Source: Gracilibacillus boraciitolerans JCM 21714
GTDB lineage: Bacteria; Bacillota; Bacilli; Bacillales; Amphibacillaceae
Assembly (NCBI RefSeq): GCF_000521485.1
Contig: NZ_BAVS01000004.1
Coordinates: 62,001 to 126,000 of the forward strand
Reading direction: 5' to 3'
DNA length: 64,000 bases
Part shown: positions 50,100 through 61,157 of the stretch, one piece after another
Layout of the letters: each line of letters starts with the position of its first letter
Position numbering within the stretch: position 1 is the stretch's first letter
Position numbers and translations under genes: made by a program
The notes under the pieces: model-generated
Databases searched by the model: none
What the model was told of the DNA's origin: nothing
The model's input: only the letters and a program-made list of their open reading frames with translations

Positions 50100-51810
50100 T
50101 TATTCATTACTTGCCGTCTTTGTTTCCACTTCATCTAATTCTGGTGCCCGAACATTTTCTATTAATTGCTGTATTTCTAACGGAGGCTCCGGCGTCATTC
50201 TTGAAACAATAAAACTAACAATGAAGTTAAGAATCATACCAACTACTCCAACACCCTGGGCATTAATCCCGAAAAAGCTGTTAAGAATTGGTTCGTCTGT
50301 TCCAATAATCGACGGGGGGGAAAGAATTGCCCCCAATCATGATTAATGTAAAACTTAAGCCAGTAATAATACCAGCGACTGCTCCTTCTTTGTTCATCCT
50401 CTTATCAAAAATTCCTAAAAGAATGACCGGGAAAAGACTTGCTGCCCCCCCTAATCCAAAAGCAAGTGCTACCACTTCACCCGCAAACCCAGGTGGATTT
50501 ATACCAACATATGCGGCAACAGCAAGTGCAACTAATAAAGTAATTCGACCCACACGCAGCCTTTGTGCCTCTGATGCGGATTTATTAAAAATTCGATAAT
50601 AAATATCATGAGAGACGGCACTTGTCATCGTAATAAGCAAACCTGATGCCGTTGATAATGCTGCAGCTAAACCACCCGCTGCAACTAAAGCAATAATAAA
50701 AGGCGCTAAATTTGCAACTTCTGGTGTGGATAGTACAATAATGTCACCATCAATCACTACCTCATTATCTTCCCCACCTGTGAAGTTAATTACTCCATCA
50801 CCATTTTGATCATCTATTTGTAATAATCCAGTGGTTTCCCATTTACTAACCCATTCAATGCTCTGTACCTCTTCTATTGGTTTATCTGCGATGGTATCAA
50901 TAAGATTATATTTAGCAAATGCACCAACAGCAGGTGCCGTCAAATACAATAAGCCAATAAATATAATTGCCCACACAGCAGACCATCTAGCCGCACGTAC
51001 GCTTTTCACAGTATAGAAGCGAACAATAACATGTGGAAGTCCAGCAGTTCCCGCCATTAAAGCCAGCGTAACCATAAAAACATTTAACATAGACAAATTA
51101 GTAAAAGGGGGGGCCATATATTCCGTCATACCAAGGTCTATTTGAATTTGTCCCAACCGATCGACAATGTCACTTGTGGTTAGAGCTAATTGTGGAATCG
51201 GATTCCCTGTTAACTGTAATGATATCGCCACAGCTGGTATGAGAAAGGCAATAATGATAACAAAATATTGAACCGCTTGTGTCCAGGTTACCCCTTTCAT
51301 ACCACCTAACAAGGCAAAAAATCCTACAATTGCCATGCCAATTAAAACACCAACAACGATATCTACTTGGAGATAACGACTAAAGACAATCCCTACTCCA
51401 CGCATCTGTCCTGATATATAAGTGAGTGAAATAAAAATCGTGGCTATTGCAGCTACAGAGCGCGCACCATTAGAATAAAAGCGATCTCCGATAAAGTCAG
51501 GCACAGTAAACTTGCCGAATTTACGCAAGTATGGTGCAAGCAATAATGCCAATAACACATATCCACCGGTCCATCCCATTAAATAAATCGTACCATCATA
51601 GCCAAGAAATGCTACAAGACCTGCCATGGAGATAAAAGATGCAGCAGACATCCAATCGGCAGCAATGGCAGCACCGTTAGCTACTGTTGGAACATTCTGC
51701 CCAGCGACATAAAAGCTGGAAGTATCTTTTACCCTTGACCACCAGCCAATTGCTGTATAGATAGCAAACGTAATTAAAACTAGAATAATTGTAATAGCTT
51801 CTACACTCAT
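50100..51810 (-). CDS. sodium:solute symporter (acetate/monocarboxylate type) 1, frameshifted
   Basis: A member of the SSS family with about 13 helices: FYVAGQNVPTVANGAAIAADWMSAASF, GYDGTIYLMGWTGGYVLLALLLAPYLRKFGKFTVPDFIGDRF and ASGLLITMTSAVSHDIYYRI. It resembles ActP and related permeases that work with a DUF4212 subunit. An inserted loop around DDQNGDGVINFTGGEDNE looks like a calcium-binding DxNxDG motif. The frame breaks at the five-C run 50330-50334 (four fit IMIGAILSP), next to a seven-G run (50314-50320). Further runs read GLGGAAS and MAPPFTN. I start at 51810, behind TAGGAGG. Corrected length about 567 residues. Confidence 0.87.
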
Positions 51811-51881
51811 ATAATCCCTCCTATTATCAACGTGTACTGAGTCTATCAATGAAGCAATATGATAAGTATTCTATTATTCTA

Positions 51882-52163
51882 TTATTCCATCTTTCCTTCG
51901 TTCATTATTTCTTTATATTTCTTATCGAGTTTATCCATTCGAAGTGCATATATTAGAATTAAACAAATAAATACAAGAATCGCTCCTTGATGTGCAATCC
52001 AGTAAGATAACGTCACATTTAAAAAACGGACATGATATAGTGGTTCAGCAAAAAGTATTGCACCACCAAAGGCAACTATCGCCCAAACAACCAGTAAACT
52101 TAAAATCAACGTGATGTTTTTCTTCCAATACCACCTCTGTTTTTCATTGAGTGTTTGTTTCAT
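51882..52163 (-). CDS. DUF4212 symporter small subunit
   Basis: A short protein with two helices, RWYWKKNITLILSLLVVWAIVAFGGAILF and LSYWIAHQGAILVFICLILIYALRMDKLDKKY, the DUF4212 pattern of sodium/substrate symporter small subunits. It precedes symporter 1 on the same strand, as usual. The start at 52163 (behind GGGTGA) is preferred; 52178 is possible. Confidence 0.87.
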   Translation of the reverse strand: MKQTLNEKQRWYWKKNITLILSLLVVWAIVAFGGAILFAEPLYHVRFLNVTLSYWIAHQGAILVFICLILIYALRMDKLDKKYKEIMNEGKME

Positions 52164-52217
52164 TTGCTTTTCACCCATCCTCTCTTGTTTTATTAAATGT
52201 TAGAGTATCAGCACGAT

Positions 52218-52231
52218 AGAAACCGCTTACA
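52218..52231 (-). promoter_or_regulatory. CRE-like site upstream of the DUF4212-symporter operon
   Basis: AGAAACCGCTTACA differs from TGNAANCGNTNNCA only at the first base. Catabolite control of a carboxylate symporter would be expected. The rest of 52179-52440 is A/T rich and I see no further gene. Confidence 0.45.
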
Positions 52232-52440
52232 ATTTTCCGGGTTATAATATGTAACTCACTCAGCTCATTGCAGCGACTCTAACCTTTTATTGATTCAAAG
52301 CCCATCCACTAAGAACCAATAAAAAATACTAAATACTCTAACAATTGTATTTAGTATATTAAATATTACATATGGGATTATAAATTCTCTGTAAAATGCA
52401 GGGATTGTCGTTCGAAATGTCGTCTTAGTTGTCTGAATGG

Positions 52441-53175
52441 TTAAGATAAGCCTTGTAACAGATCAAGAAACTCTTTTGCTATCGTTCTACTCATTGGAAT
52501 CTTTGATTTCTCTTTATCTTTCATTACAATATTATACGCACCATTAAACCATGGGGTAATTTCGTCTATTGCATCCAAATTTACAAGATAGCTGCGATGG
52601 GGACGATAAAAGGGAAAGTTTTGTAGCCTTTCTTCCAATTCCTTCAGATTCATCTTTGTTTCAATTACTTCATTCGTTAAGGTATGAAGAAGAACATGTC
52701 TCCCTTCTCTTACAGCATAACCAATCTGCAATGGATCGAGTACAATCATTTTTTTATCTGTTGAAATAATAAGCTTGTTTACCTTAGGCTTTTTACTTTC
52801 TCTTTTCGCCAGTTCCTCTCTGACACGTGTCATCGTTATTGCAAACCGAGCTTTATCAAAAGGTTTTAGTAAATAGTCTGTCGCTTGAAGTTCAAACGCC
52901 TGTACTGCATATATATCATAAGCCGTAGTAAAAACAATAATCGGGCCTTTAGCAACGTCACTTTGAAGGGTTTCAGCAACTTCTAAACCCGTGAGACCTG
53001 GCATATGTATATCCAGAAATAAAACATCTGGCTTATATTCTTGATAAAATTGTAATAATTGATTGCCATTCTCAGCACTTGGATATAAATTCACATCTTC
53101 TTCCTGCTCCAGCAGATAGATCAATTCTTCACGTCCTATACGCTCATCCTCTGCTATCATAACTTGAATCTTCAT
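52441..53175 (-). CDS. LytTR family response regulator
   Basis: A receiver domain (residues 1-120: IAEDERIGREELIYLLEQ, phosphorylated Asp in DVLFLDIHMPGLTG, TTAYDIYAVQAFELQATDYLLKPFD) and a LytTR DNA-binding domain (about 140-245: GYAVREGRHVLLHT, FYRPHRSYLVNLDAI). I use the ATG at 53175, behind GGAGTGAAAG. It follows its sensor kinase by 38 bases. The nearby symporter operons are the natural targets, by analogy with LytS/LytR-type control of pyruvate and acetate uptake. Confidence 0.92.
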   Translation of the reverse strand: MKIQVMIAEDERIGREELIYLLEQEEDVNLYPSAENGNQLLQFYQEYKPDVLFLDIHMPGLTGLEVAETLQSDVAKGPIIVFTTAYDIYAVQAFELQATDYLLKPFDKARFAITMTRVREELAKRESKKPKVNKLIISTDKKMIVLDPLQIGYAVREGRHVLLHTLTNEVIETKMNLKELEERLQNFPFYRPHRSYLVNLDAIDEITPWFNGAYNIVMKDKEKSKIPMSRTIAKEFLDLLQGLS

Positions 53176-53212
53176 CTCTTTCACTCCTCGGCTTCATGAT
53201 TACTCCCGCCAC

Positions 53213-55004
53213 TTAATTTTTAACAAATTTTGAAGTGGCCGTTTCTGGGATGTCTACTTTAGAGATAGGTAACTTAAACGATACGGAACTTCCCTTGTCC
53301 GGGAGATTACGAAAGTGCAGACAGCTTTCTCCCCCCCCAATAATTCCCTTTAATCGTTCATTTATATTGTATAAGGCAGTCCCACTTCCTTGTGTTTGCT
53401 CAAGAGGTTTAGTTCCAAGAAGATTAATTCTATCCTCTGAGAAACCGATACCGTTATCCTTCACTTCAATATAGACCCAATCCTTTTCTCTTTTAATAAT
53501 TAATTCGATTGTTCCTCGCATTTGTTTATCCTTTAAGCCGTGCTGAATACAATTTTCGATGAGCGGTTGCAGAGTTGCCGGCGGTATTCGAACATCTTCT
53601 AGTTTTTGATCAATTGTTTTCTTTACAATTAACTGATCCATAAACCGGGCAGTTACAATTTCAACATACGCATTCACATGTTCTAGCTCCGTTCCCAAGG
53701 ATATAAGCGATTTGCTTGCAATGGTTAAATTCGCCCGCATATATTGACTTAACTGGATCAAGATATGACGCGCCTTCTCTTGATTTACTCGCATCAAAGA
53801 GTGTAGCAAATTGAATGTATTAAATAAGAAATGGGGATTAATCTGAGCCTGGAGATTTCGTATTTCAGCCTCTTTTAATAATTCCTTCATTCGCTCAACT
53901 TCGACCCCCCCACTAATTTGATTGGATATAATTGTTCCTAATCCTTTAGCTAACTCAATTTCAACCGCCCTAATCTGTTGAGAGTTGCGATAGTATAAAT
54001 TAATCAGACCAATAATTTCACCAGATCGAAATACAGGAATCATAATTGCTGTTTTAAGCGGGCATGGATCATATCGACATTGAATGTCTCCTCGATCGTA
54101 TGCCACTTGGATATTCCCTGTATTCAGCGCTTTTTGCGAAAGTCTCATTTTTAACGGTTCCCCCCCTTGTCGATGGTGATCATCTCCCAGACCAACGTGA
54201 CTAAGAACCCTCTCTTTATTGGTAACAGCAATCGCAGCAACATCTAATTCATTGTAAAGTAACGTTGCCATCTTATCAGCATTTGAAATTAACGATGCAT
54301 CCTGAAGCAACGGCAGAGCTTTTTCTGCAATCGATAAGGCCCGATTCGTTTCAATTGCAGCTTCTCTTTCCGTTTCATTTAAAGCAGCACGTATCATCAT
54401 TGTAAAAATGGCAAGTGCTATCGCATTAGTAACGACGAGTGGAATACCGATTGTATTAACAAGTTCTACACCAGTTTGCTGATCGGAAATAAATATTAAC
54501 AACATACCCATATGTAATACAGGCGGAAACATACCAATAAATAGAGCTTTTTCTGGTGCAATTACCCGTTCTTCTGAGAAGAATTGTCCTGTCCATCCAG
54601 TGATTAATCCTGCTAGAGGATTAATTAAACTATTGGCAATCCATGCCTCACCACCTAAAGAGGAAAGATAAAAACTAGTAATGACTCCAGCGCCAAGCCC
54701 AACATATGGTCCACCAAGCAGACCTGCAATCATAACCACCACCATACTAAATCCTATTAACACCTCATCTGTACTAACATCTGTTATGCGTGATTCCAGC
54801 ACCATTGTTTCTATTTGAATTAACACACCGGTATGGATTCCTAATATTCCTATAATTCCAAAGACCACACTAAGATAGATGACAGTATCAATTGCCATAT
54901 CGCGATCAAGCAAGGACCGAAAACCTGGTACTTGAGTTAACATAAAGACGGCCAATAAAAGTAGTCCGATCCTCTCGAATAAAACAATCGTAAGATCAAT
55001 CATG
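53213..55004 (-). CDS. LytS-type sensor histidine kinase
   Basis: A 5TMR-LYT sensor of about 597 residues: six or so helices (residues 1-210, with VVMIAGLLGGPYVGLGAGVIT and SLINPLAGLITGW), a GAF domain (about 225-365), then the His_kinase domain with the phosphorylated His in INPHFLFNTFNLLHSL, and HATPase motifs ENCIQHGL and DNGIGFSED. The start at 55004 overlaps the symporter 2 stop by nine bases and has AGGAGG upstream. Three long runs add a glycine (IIGGGES, ISGGVEV, RQGGEP). Relatives sense pyruvate or membrane state. Confidence 0.92.
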
Positions 55005-56513
55005 CGATACTGCCTCCTGTTTATCACGATACATCTTTATCAGCAAATCCTGATAGCCTTCTTTGTCTTTTTCGCTAACCAGTGAGCCAATTATTCCTCC
55101 AACAAAGCCAGAAGGAATAGTTAAAATACCAGGATTAGCAAGTGGGGGGGAGATAGCCAAACCCTCCGGGCCAGTAATAATTAGTATGATAGATGATAAA
55201 AACCCAGTTATTATCGTGGCATAAGCACCCGTCCTGGTAAACCGTTTCCAATAAAATGTATAGCAAAGTAACGGAAATATCGTAGACGCCGCTACTGCAA
55301 AGGTAATGGATACAAGAAAGGCCACATTACTTTCTTCCATTTCAATCGATAAGAGAATCGATATTATCCCAATGACAACAGCTGCCATACGAGCTACTTG
55401 AAGCTGCTTTTTTTCATTTACTTTTTCCTTTTTCCAGAGATGATAATAAATATCATGAGCAAAAGAAGACGTAGCGGCAAAGATTAACCCTGTTACCACA
55501 GCTATGATCGTAGCAAACGCAACAGCCATTACAAAGGCAATCAGGAAGTCGCCTCCAATAGCTTCAGCTAATAACAATGCCGCTAAATTACCGCTTGGGG
55601 GGGCTGACGCTGTTAGTGTTTCACTGCCTACAAGGGCAATTGTCCCCACTCCTAAAATAAGTGTCATCAAATAAAAAATGCCGATGATCCATGAAGCAGA
55701 CATCGCGGATAACCGAGCCTGTTTTCCATTCTTAACAGTGAGAAAACGTATGAGTATATGTGGTAAACCCGATGTACCAAGAAGTAATGTCAAGGTAAGC
55801 GACACCTTTTCGACCGGATGTGTAAACAGATTGCCCGGGTAGAAATATGCATCCCCCCCATATGTATTCTGTTCAACTGCTTGTTTGATAAGTCCTGGTA
55901 TATTCCAATTCATCCATGAAAGTAAAATTAATACAACGAGCAATGTTCCACCCATTAATAATACCGTTTTGATAATTTGCACCCATGACGTTGCAACCAT
56001 TCCCCCCCCAAATGCCACATAAACAGTCATTAAAATACCAATAATGACAACCGATGTTCGAAAATCCACTCCAAGTAAGAGTCGAATTAATAGTCCTGAT
56101 GCAACTAGCTGCGGAATCATATATAGAATCGATATACTAATGCCACTAATGGCCACAAACGCGCGCATTCGATTGCCTGGAAATCGAGCAGAGATAACGT
56201 CTGCTACAGAATATTTACCAAGACGATGAACTGGTTCGACAATTAATAATAATAAAATCACGTAGGAACATAAAAATCCGGTTGCATACAAGAATCCGTC
56301 ATAACCATAAAGTGCAATTAATCCGGTAATTCCAAGAAACGAAGCAGCACTAATAAAGTCACCAGCGATGGCCATGCCGTTTTGCATTCCGGTCAGACTA
56401 TTTGCTGCTACATAAAATTGATGTGCTGTTTTACTTCTTTCTGCTGCCCAATGGGTAATGACGAGTGTACCAATCACAATCACCACGAAAAATATAAAAT
56501 AAGTAAAATTCAT
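54996..56513 (-). CDS. sodium:solute symporter (ActP-like) 2
   Basis: A 505-residue SSS permease with about 13 helices: FYVAANSLTGMQNGMAIAGDFISAASFLG, GYDGFLYATGFLCSYVILL, TSWVQIIKTVLLMGGTLL and ATSSFAHDIYYHLW. It is close to acetate/monocarboxylate permeases that pair with a DUF485 protein, which lies just upstream. The frame is intact, but four long runs each insert a residue: FGGGMVATSW for the family FGGMVAT (56002-56009), YGGDAYFYPG, SAPPSGN and ISPPLANP. Translationally coupled to the sensor kinase downstream, so transport and sensing may be linked. Confidence 0.92.
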   Translation of the reverse strand: MNFTYFIFFVVIVIGTLVITHWAAERSKTAHQFYVAANSLTGMQNGMAIAGDFISAASFLGITGLIALYGYDGFLYATGFLCSYVILLLLIVEPVHRLGKYSVADVISARFPGNRMRAFVAISGISISILYMIPQLVASGLLIRLLLGVDFRTSVVIIGILMTVYVAFGGGMVATSWVQIIKTVLLMGGTLLVVLILLSWMNWNIPGLIKQAVEQNTYGGDAYFYPGNLFTHPVEKVSLTLTLLLGTSGLPHILIRFLTVKNGKQARLSAMSASWIIGIFYLMTLILGVGTIALVGSETLTASAPPSGNLAALLLAEAIGGDFLIAFVMAVAFATIIAVVTGLIFAATSSFAHDIYYHLWKKEKVNEKKQLQVARMAAVVIGIISILLSIEMEESNVAFLVSITFAVAASTIFPLLCYTFYWKRFTRTGAYATIITGFLSSIILIITGPEGLAISPPLANPGILTIPSGFVGGIIGSLVSEKDKEGYQDLLIKMYRDKQEAVSHD

Positions 56514-56809
56514 ATTCCCTCTCCTGAATCGGTTTGTCTTACACTTTCTTCTATAATAAGTTCATATTTCTTTATAAAAGAATAATGCCAGACCCCTATT
56601 CCCCAGGTCATAATAAATAACAAAATGACATATACCCATGCAAAAAAAAGAAAATTATCTGGTATCTCTTTCATGAGGGCAGTTAAAATTAATGGTATAA
56701 ACAGATAAAAAAATATGATCAAAGTTGCCACAAAAAATAGAATGCGATGCTTTTTCTTTATAAGAACTTCCTGTTCGGAAACGGTTACATTTTTAAAAGT
56801 GTTAATCAT
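56510..56809 (-). CDS. DUF485-like symporter small subunit
   Basis: A 99-residue protein with two helices (about residues 25-50 and 62-85) and a cytoplasmic N-terminus with KKKHRILFFVATLIIFFYLFIPLIL, matching the DUF485/YjcH pattern. It overlaps the start of symporter 2 by four bases, as yjcH does with actP. First gene of this four-gene operon. Confidence 0.8.
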   Translation of the reverse strand: MINTFKNVTVSEQEVLIKKKHRILFFVATLIIFFYLFIPLILTALMKEIPDNFLFFAWVYVILLFIMTWGIGVWHYSFIKKYELIIEESVRQTDSGEGI

Positions 56810-57053
56810 ATCGTACTCCTTTTGAATAGGTTAATTATTAAGGTGGGTTACGTAATCAAATTATAAGGCAGTATGTATATTTTCGTCAATTCAACTAATA
56901 ATTCAAGTAGATAACAAAACCTTACTATAGTATGGATTTATAAAAGATCCGCAATAGGATCATGAATAGAAAAATACACCCTCTATTTTTGATATTTTAG
57001 TATAAAAACACGGAAAGTTTGGGAAAAAAAGAAGAGATTTTAAAAAACTAGAG

Positions 57054-58608
57054 GTGGTTAAAATAGATATACGATCTATTATTAATCGAAGAAAGAAGCC
57101 AGATCAAAATAAAGAGGGTATGTTAACAGCATCCATAGAAACCAATCTAGATCACATAAAACGACTATTAGAGGAACCTGATGATTTAATTATTCGAAAT
57201 TTCGCCGTCCTTAATTCGCCTCATAAATGTGCGATTGTCTATATTGAAGGATTAGTAGATGATACATATGTGCGAAATAATATAATAGAAAAAATACAAC
57301 AAGTAACAAAAAAAAAAAGCAAATTCCTGACAGTAGTGAACTTCTTTTTAAGGAATTAAACGAACAACTGTTATCTACTTCTACTCTTGAAGTAGGATAT
57401 ACCGTAGAAGCTGTTATAAGTGCGATTTTAAGTGGAAGTACCGTTGTTTATTTGAATGGTATTAATAAAGTATTTGTCATAGAAACACAAGGATGGGAAA
57501 AACGTAAGATACAAGAACCTGTGACAGAATCAGTAATTCGTGGTCCTCGAGAGGGCTTTGTAGAAGATTTACGTACAAATATCGTTTTGATTCGACGATA
57601 CCTCCAAGATCCAAATTTACGATTGAAGACATTTCAAATTGGCAGACGCTCAAGAAAAGACCTCGTTGTGGCCTACATTGATGACATCATACATCCTGAC
57701 ATTTTAAAGGAAGTCATAAGGCGAATTGACTCCATAGATATGGATGATGCACCAGAATCGGGGGGGTTTATTGAGCAGTGGATTGAGGATAGTTTTCTTT
57801 CTCCTTTTCCGCAAATTTTGAATACAGAGCGACCTGATAAAGCTTCCGCAGCACTCTTGCAAGGGAAGGTTGTCATCATGCTGGATGGTACCCCCCCGTT
57901 TGGTTTAATTGCGCCAACTACATTTGGAAATACTTTACAGTCACCTGAAGATTATTATGAACGATGGACAATTGGAACATTGCTGAGAGTCTTACGGTAT
58001 ATCGCTGCATTCATTGCCATTTTCCTTCCATCCTTATATATTGCTTTAGTTTCATATCATCCTGGCATGATACCCTCGGATTTAGCATTTTCCATTGCAG
58101 CATCCCGAGAAGGTGTACCCTTTCCCCCCATTTGTTGAAGCATTTCTTATGGCTGGAACGATGGAATTATTGCGAGAGGCTGGTGCAAGATTACCTAAAA
58201 CTATCGGACAAACTATCGGTATTGTTGGAGGATTAGTTATCGGAGAGGCTGCTGTTCAGGCGGGGGATCGTTAGTCCTATTATGGTTATTATCATTGCAC
58301 TAAATGCGATCGCATCTTTTTCTCTGCCTTCCTACAGTATGGCGATAGCATTTAGAATCATTCTATTTGGATTTATGATTTTATCTGGCTTATTCGGACT
58401 ATATGGAATCATACTTGGATATATCATGATTAATATTCATATTGTAAATCTGAAAAGTATTGGTGTTCCTTTTTCAGTTCCATTTGCGCCAACTTTCTTT
58501 AAGGATTGGGAAGATCTTATTTTCCGTGCTCCCGTTCCTGTATTAACGAAACGCCCTGAGTACATGAAAACAAATGATACACAATCAACAGATAGGAAGA
58601 AAAACTAA
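57054..58608 (+). CDS. gerA: spore germination receptor subunit A, frameshifted
   Basis: GerA-type A subunit in the spore inner membrane. The N-terminal hydrophilic domain (about 1-290) has [34 protein letters not shown] and [15 protein letters not shown], followed by helices and [27 protein letters not shown] and [12 protein letters not shown], all family landmarks. Three breaks: the A-run 57308-57318 (before [17 protein letters not shown]), the six-C run 58124-58129 (five fit), and the five-G run 58262-58266 (four fit). Two seven-base runs add ESGG and TPPFG. Corrected length is about 516 residues. It overlaps gerB by one base. Confidence 0.9.
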
Positions 58609-59707
58609 TGAAGCAATTTGACTATGCAGATGGACACATTTCGGATAAACAAATAATGGTAGCTGTTCCCTCCTTTATCATAGGTATAGGTGTTATTTCC
58701 CTTCCACAGAAAGTTGCTAGTGTTACGATGGCAGCAGATGGCTGGATATCACTTTTAATCGGAGGAATTATAACAATAATTATTACTTGGTCTGTCGCTA
58801 AGCTGTCTTCAAGCTTTCCAAATCAATCTTTTCTAACATTTTCGTCCTTGATTGTTACAAAACCTGTAGCCATTCTTTTAACCTTTCTATTTGCAGCTAT
58901 ATCACTGAATATCACCGCTTTAGAGATTCGCGATATAGCTGATATTTCAAAGCATTACTTATTAAGAGAAACACCTATTGAGGTTATTTCGCTTACTTTC
59001 TTCCTAATAATTATTTATGCCGTAGCAAATTCCAGAGTCGGTTTATTTCGATTAAATGCATTGTTTCTGCCATTTGTATTAGTTATTGCAATAATTGTAA
59101 TTGTTTTTAACATTAAATGGTTTAATATCGGACATTTGTTGCCAGCTTTTGAAACTAGTATTAGTGGCTATGTAGAAGGAGTGAAACAAAGTGTTTTATC
59201 ATATGCAGGATTCGGAATTCTATGGTTTTATATTGCACTTGTAAGAAAACCAGAAAAGACAGCTCAATTGGCTGTTTTTGGTCTATCTATTCCTATTGTT
59301 TTATATTTGTTACTTTATATTACTTGCATTCTTGTTTTCGGTAATTCTGCAACATCCAATTTGCACTACTCCACGGTGGAGTTAGCAAAAACAGTTATCA
59401 TTCCAGGGGGGGGTATTTTAGAAAGGTTTGAATCGATTTTTTTGTTATTTGGATCATGGCAATTTTTAATACAACAACAATGGCATTAGATATAACCGTA
59501 TTTGCACTGAATTCAATCTTTACAAAAACAACTAAAATAAAAGTGATCTTATTCATCTCTCCCATTATATATATGATCAGCATGTATCCACAGGATTTAA
59601 CGGAAGTCAGTTCATTTGGTACTTTTGTCAGCTATAGTACTACTTTTTATACGATTTTCGTTACATTATTATTATTCGTAATTGCTAAGATAAGGAGATT
59701 AAAGTAA
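58608..59707 (+). CDS. gerB: spore germination receptor subunit B, frameshifted
   Basis: A ten-helix GerAB/ArcD-type transporter-like subunit, the probable germinant-binding part. It begins ISDKQIMVAVPSFIIGIGVISLP and ends with WIMAIFNTTTMALDITVF and TLLLFVIAKIRRLK. The frame breaks near 59451: four bases seem missing, as if one GGAT of a GGATGGATC tandem was lost; FGWIMAIFNTT then joins both parts. The eight-G run 59406-59413 reads PGGGILERFES, one glycine more than expected. Corrected length about 367 residues. Confidence 0.89.
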
Positions 59708-59708
59708 C

Positions 59709-60880
59709 ATGAAACATTATCGTATACTACTGGTTTTCGGCTTAGTGATTTTTCTTTCAGGGTGTTGGGATGAAACACCCATTGATGATAGAAGTTTTGT
59801 AATTGGAAGTGCTCTCGATAAAGCGGAGGAGGGCATAGGGGAGACAAATCGAATTACCCTGACAAACCAGTTTGTTATTCCATCTAAAATTTCCAATCCA
59901 GGGCAAATGAGTGGTGGTAGTAGTGAACAGAAAGCATACGAAAATTTATCAGTTACCGGACAAAGTGCGTTTCAAATTTCCAGAGAGATGTTAAGCCTTA
60001 CAAATAGAATTCCAAATTATGAGCACTTACAGATTTTAATCGTCTCTCCAGAGATTGCAAGGGATCCAGATTATTTCTCCAGTGTATTAGATAGTTTTAT
60101 TCGGGATCACGAGATTCGCAGAGAAATTAAAGTGATCATCTCTGATGGCGATGCAAGTGAACTTTTAAATGTTCGAACGGAAACGGAAGATATCCCAGCC
60201 AGATTCATTGACACTATCTTAGAAAACAACATAAAATCTTTAGAATTAATTGACCCTGTTACGATCGGGTTGGTGCATCAATATTTGCTGGATGATAATA
60301 GTTATCTGATCCCGTCCATATCATTAATGGAGGGAAATATTAATTATGATGGGGTTGCTGTATTTGACGGAAAGTCTGATCAACAAGTTGGAACACTTAA
60401 AGGTGAGGATATACAAGGGTATAAATTGATAGAAGGAAAGATTAAAAATGGTGCACTTACTTTTTATATTGATAATAAGCTGATGATTTATGAAATCAGT
60501 GATGCGAAAAGTACCATAAACATCAATACTGCCAATCCTGAGGATATAAAAATTTCAATAGCAATTGATACAGAAGGTCCATCGCCGAAATGTACGGAAG
60601 TAAATCACTTTTGGATCAATCCTATATTAATGATATTGAGAAAAGTATAAATAAAAGAATAGAACAGCTTGTTAACACTACCGTGGAGAAGGCGCAGAAT
60701 GAACTGCAAGTTGACTTTCTTGGCTTTCGTTCACTTATAAGACAAAAGCACTACGACGATTGGAAAAAAATAGAGAATAATTGGGAGTACGGAGAACTAT
60801 TATTTTCCAAGAGTTCAGTAGAAGTATCTGTAAATACCATGTTACGAAATATTGGATCCTCGGATAAAGCAAAGGATTAA
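59709..60880 (+). CDS. gerC: spore germination lipoprotein subunit C, frameshifted
   Basis: A Ger(x)C lipoprotein with signal peptide RILLVFGLVIFLSGC (lipobox Cys) and WDETPIDDRSFVIGSALD, the family's conserved start of the mature part. A second domain has INKRIEQLVNTTVEKAQNELQVDFLGFRSLIR. The frame breaks near 60578, where EG-TIAEMYGSKSLLDQ needs one more base (GGTACC-like read as GGTCC). Corrected length about 391 residues. It starts two bases after gerB. Confidence 0.9.
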
Positions 60881-60898
60881 AGAAAAGGGTGAAAACAG

Positions 60899-61048
60899 AT
60901 GTGGGAAAACTTACTAGGTAGATTACCAGGCACACTAATATTAATTTGTACGTTACTTACCTTCCTAGTGCCTTATGTTATTCACAAAATAAATCGATCG
61001 CTACATAAAACAGGAGATCCCCCTTGGAAAAAGGATGGTAGAGATTGA
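60899..61048 (+). CDS. small membrane protein of the germination operon
   Basis: A 49-residue open frame, 18 bases after gerC, with a good site (AAAGGGTG) and an ATG at 60899. Residues 10-29 form one hydrophobic helix (TLILICTLLTFLVPYVIHKI), followed by a basic tail with GDPPWKKDGRD. I do not recognise it. Some germinant receptor operons carry a small fourth (D) subunit, which usually has two helices, so this may be a shorter analogue. Coding is supported by site and position only. Confidence 0.55.
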   Translation: MWENLLGRLPGTLILICTLLTFLVPYVIHKINRSLHKTGDPPWKKDGRD

Positions 61049-61157
61049 TTTGCTCACTTAATAAAATGGCATGATGTCGATATATAGAAGGTTTGATTAT
61101 GATTTATTAACATTTCACTAATATATTATCCATATCCCTTTAGAAAGGAAAAACAAT

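Noticed and set aside
57300-57320. Programmed frameshifting in gerA at the 11-A run
   Set aside because: A-runs elsewhere in the window are one base short in the same way, and germination A subunits are not known to need frameshifting.
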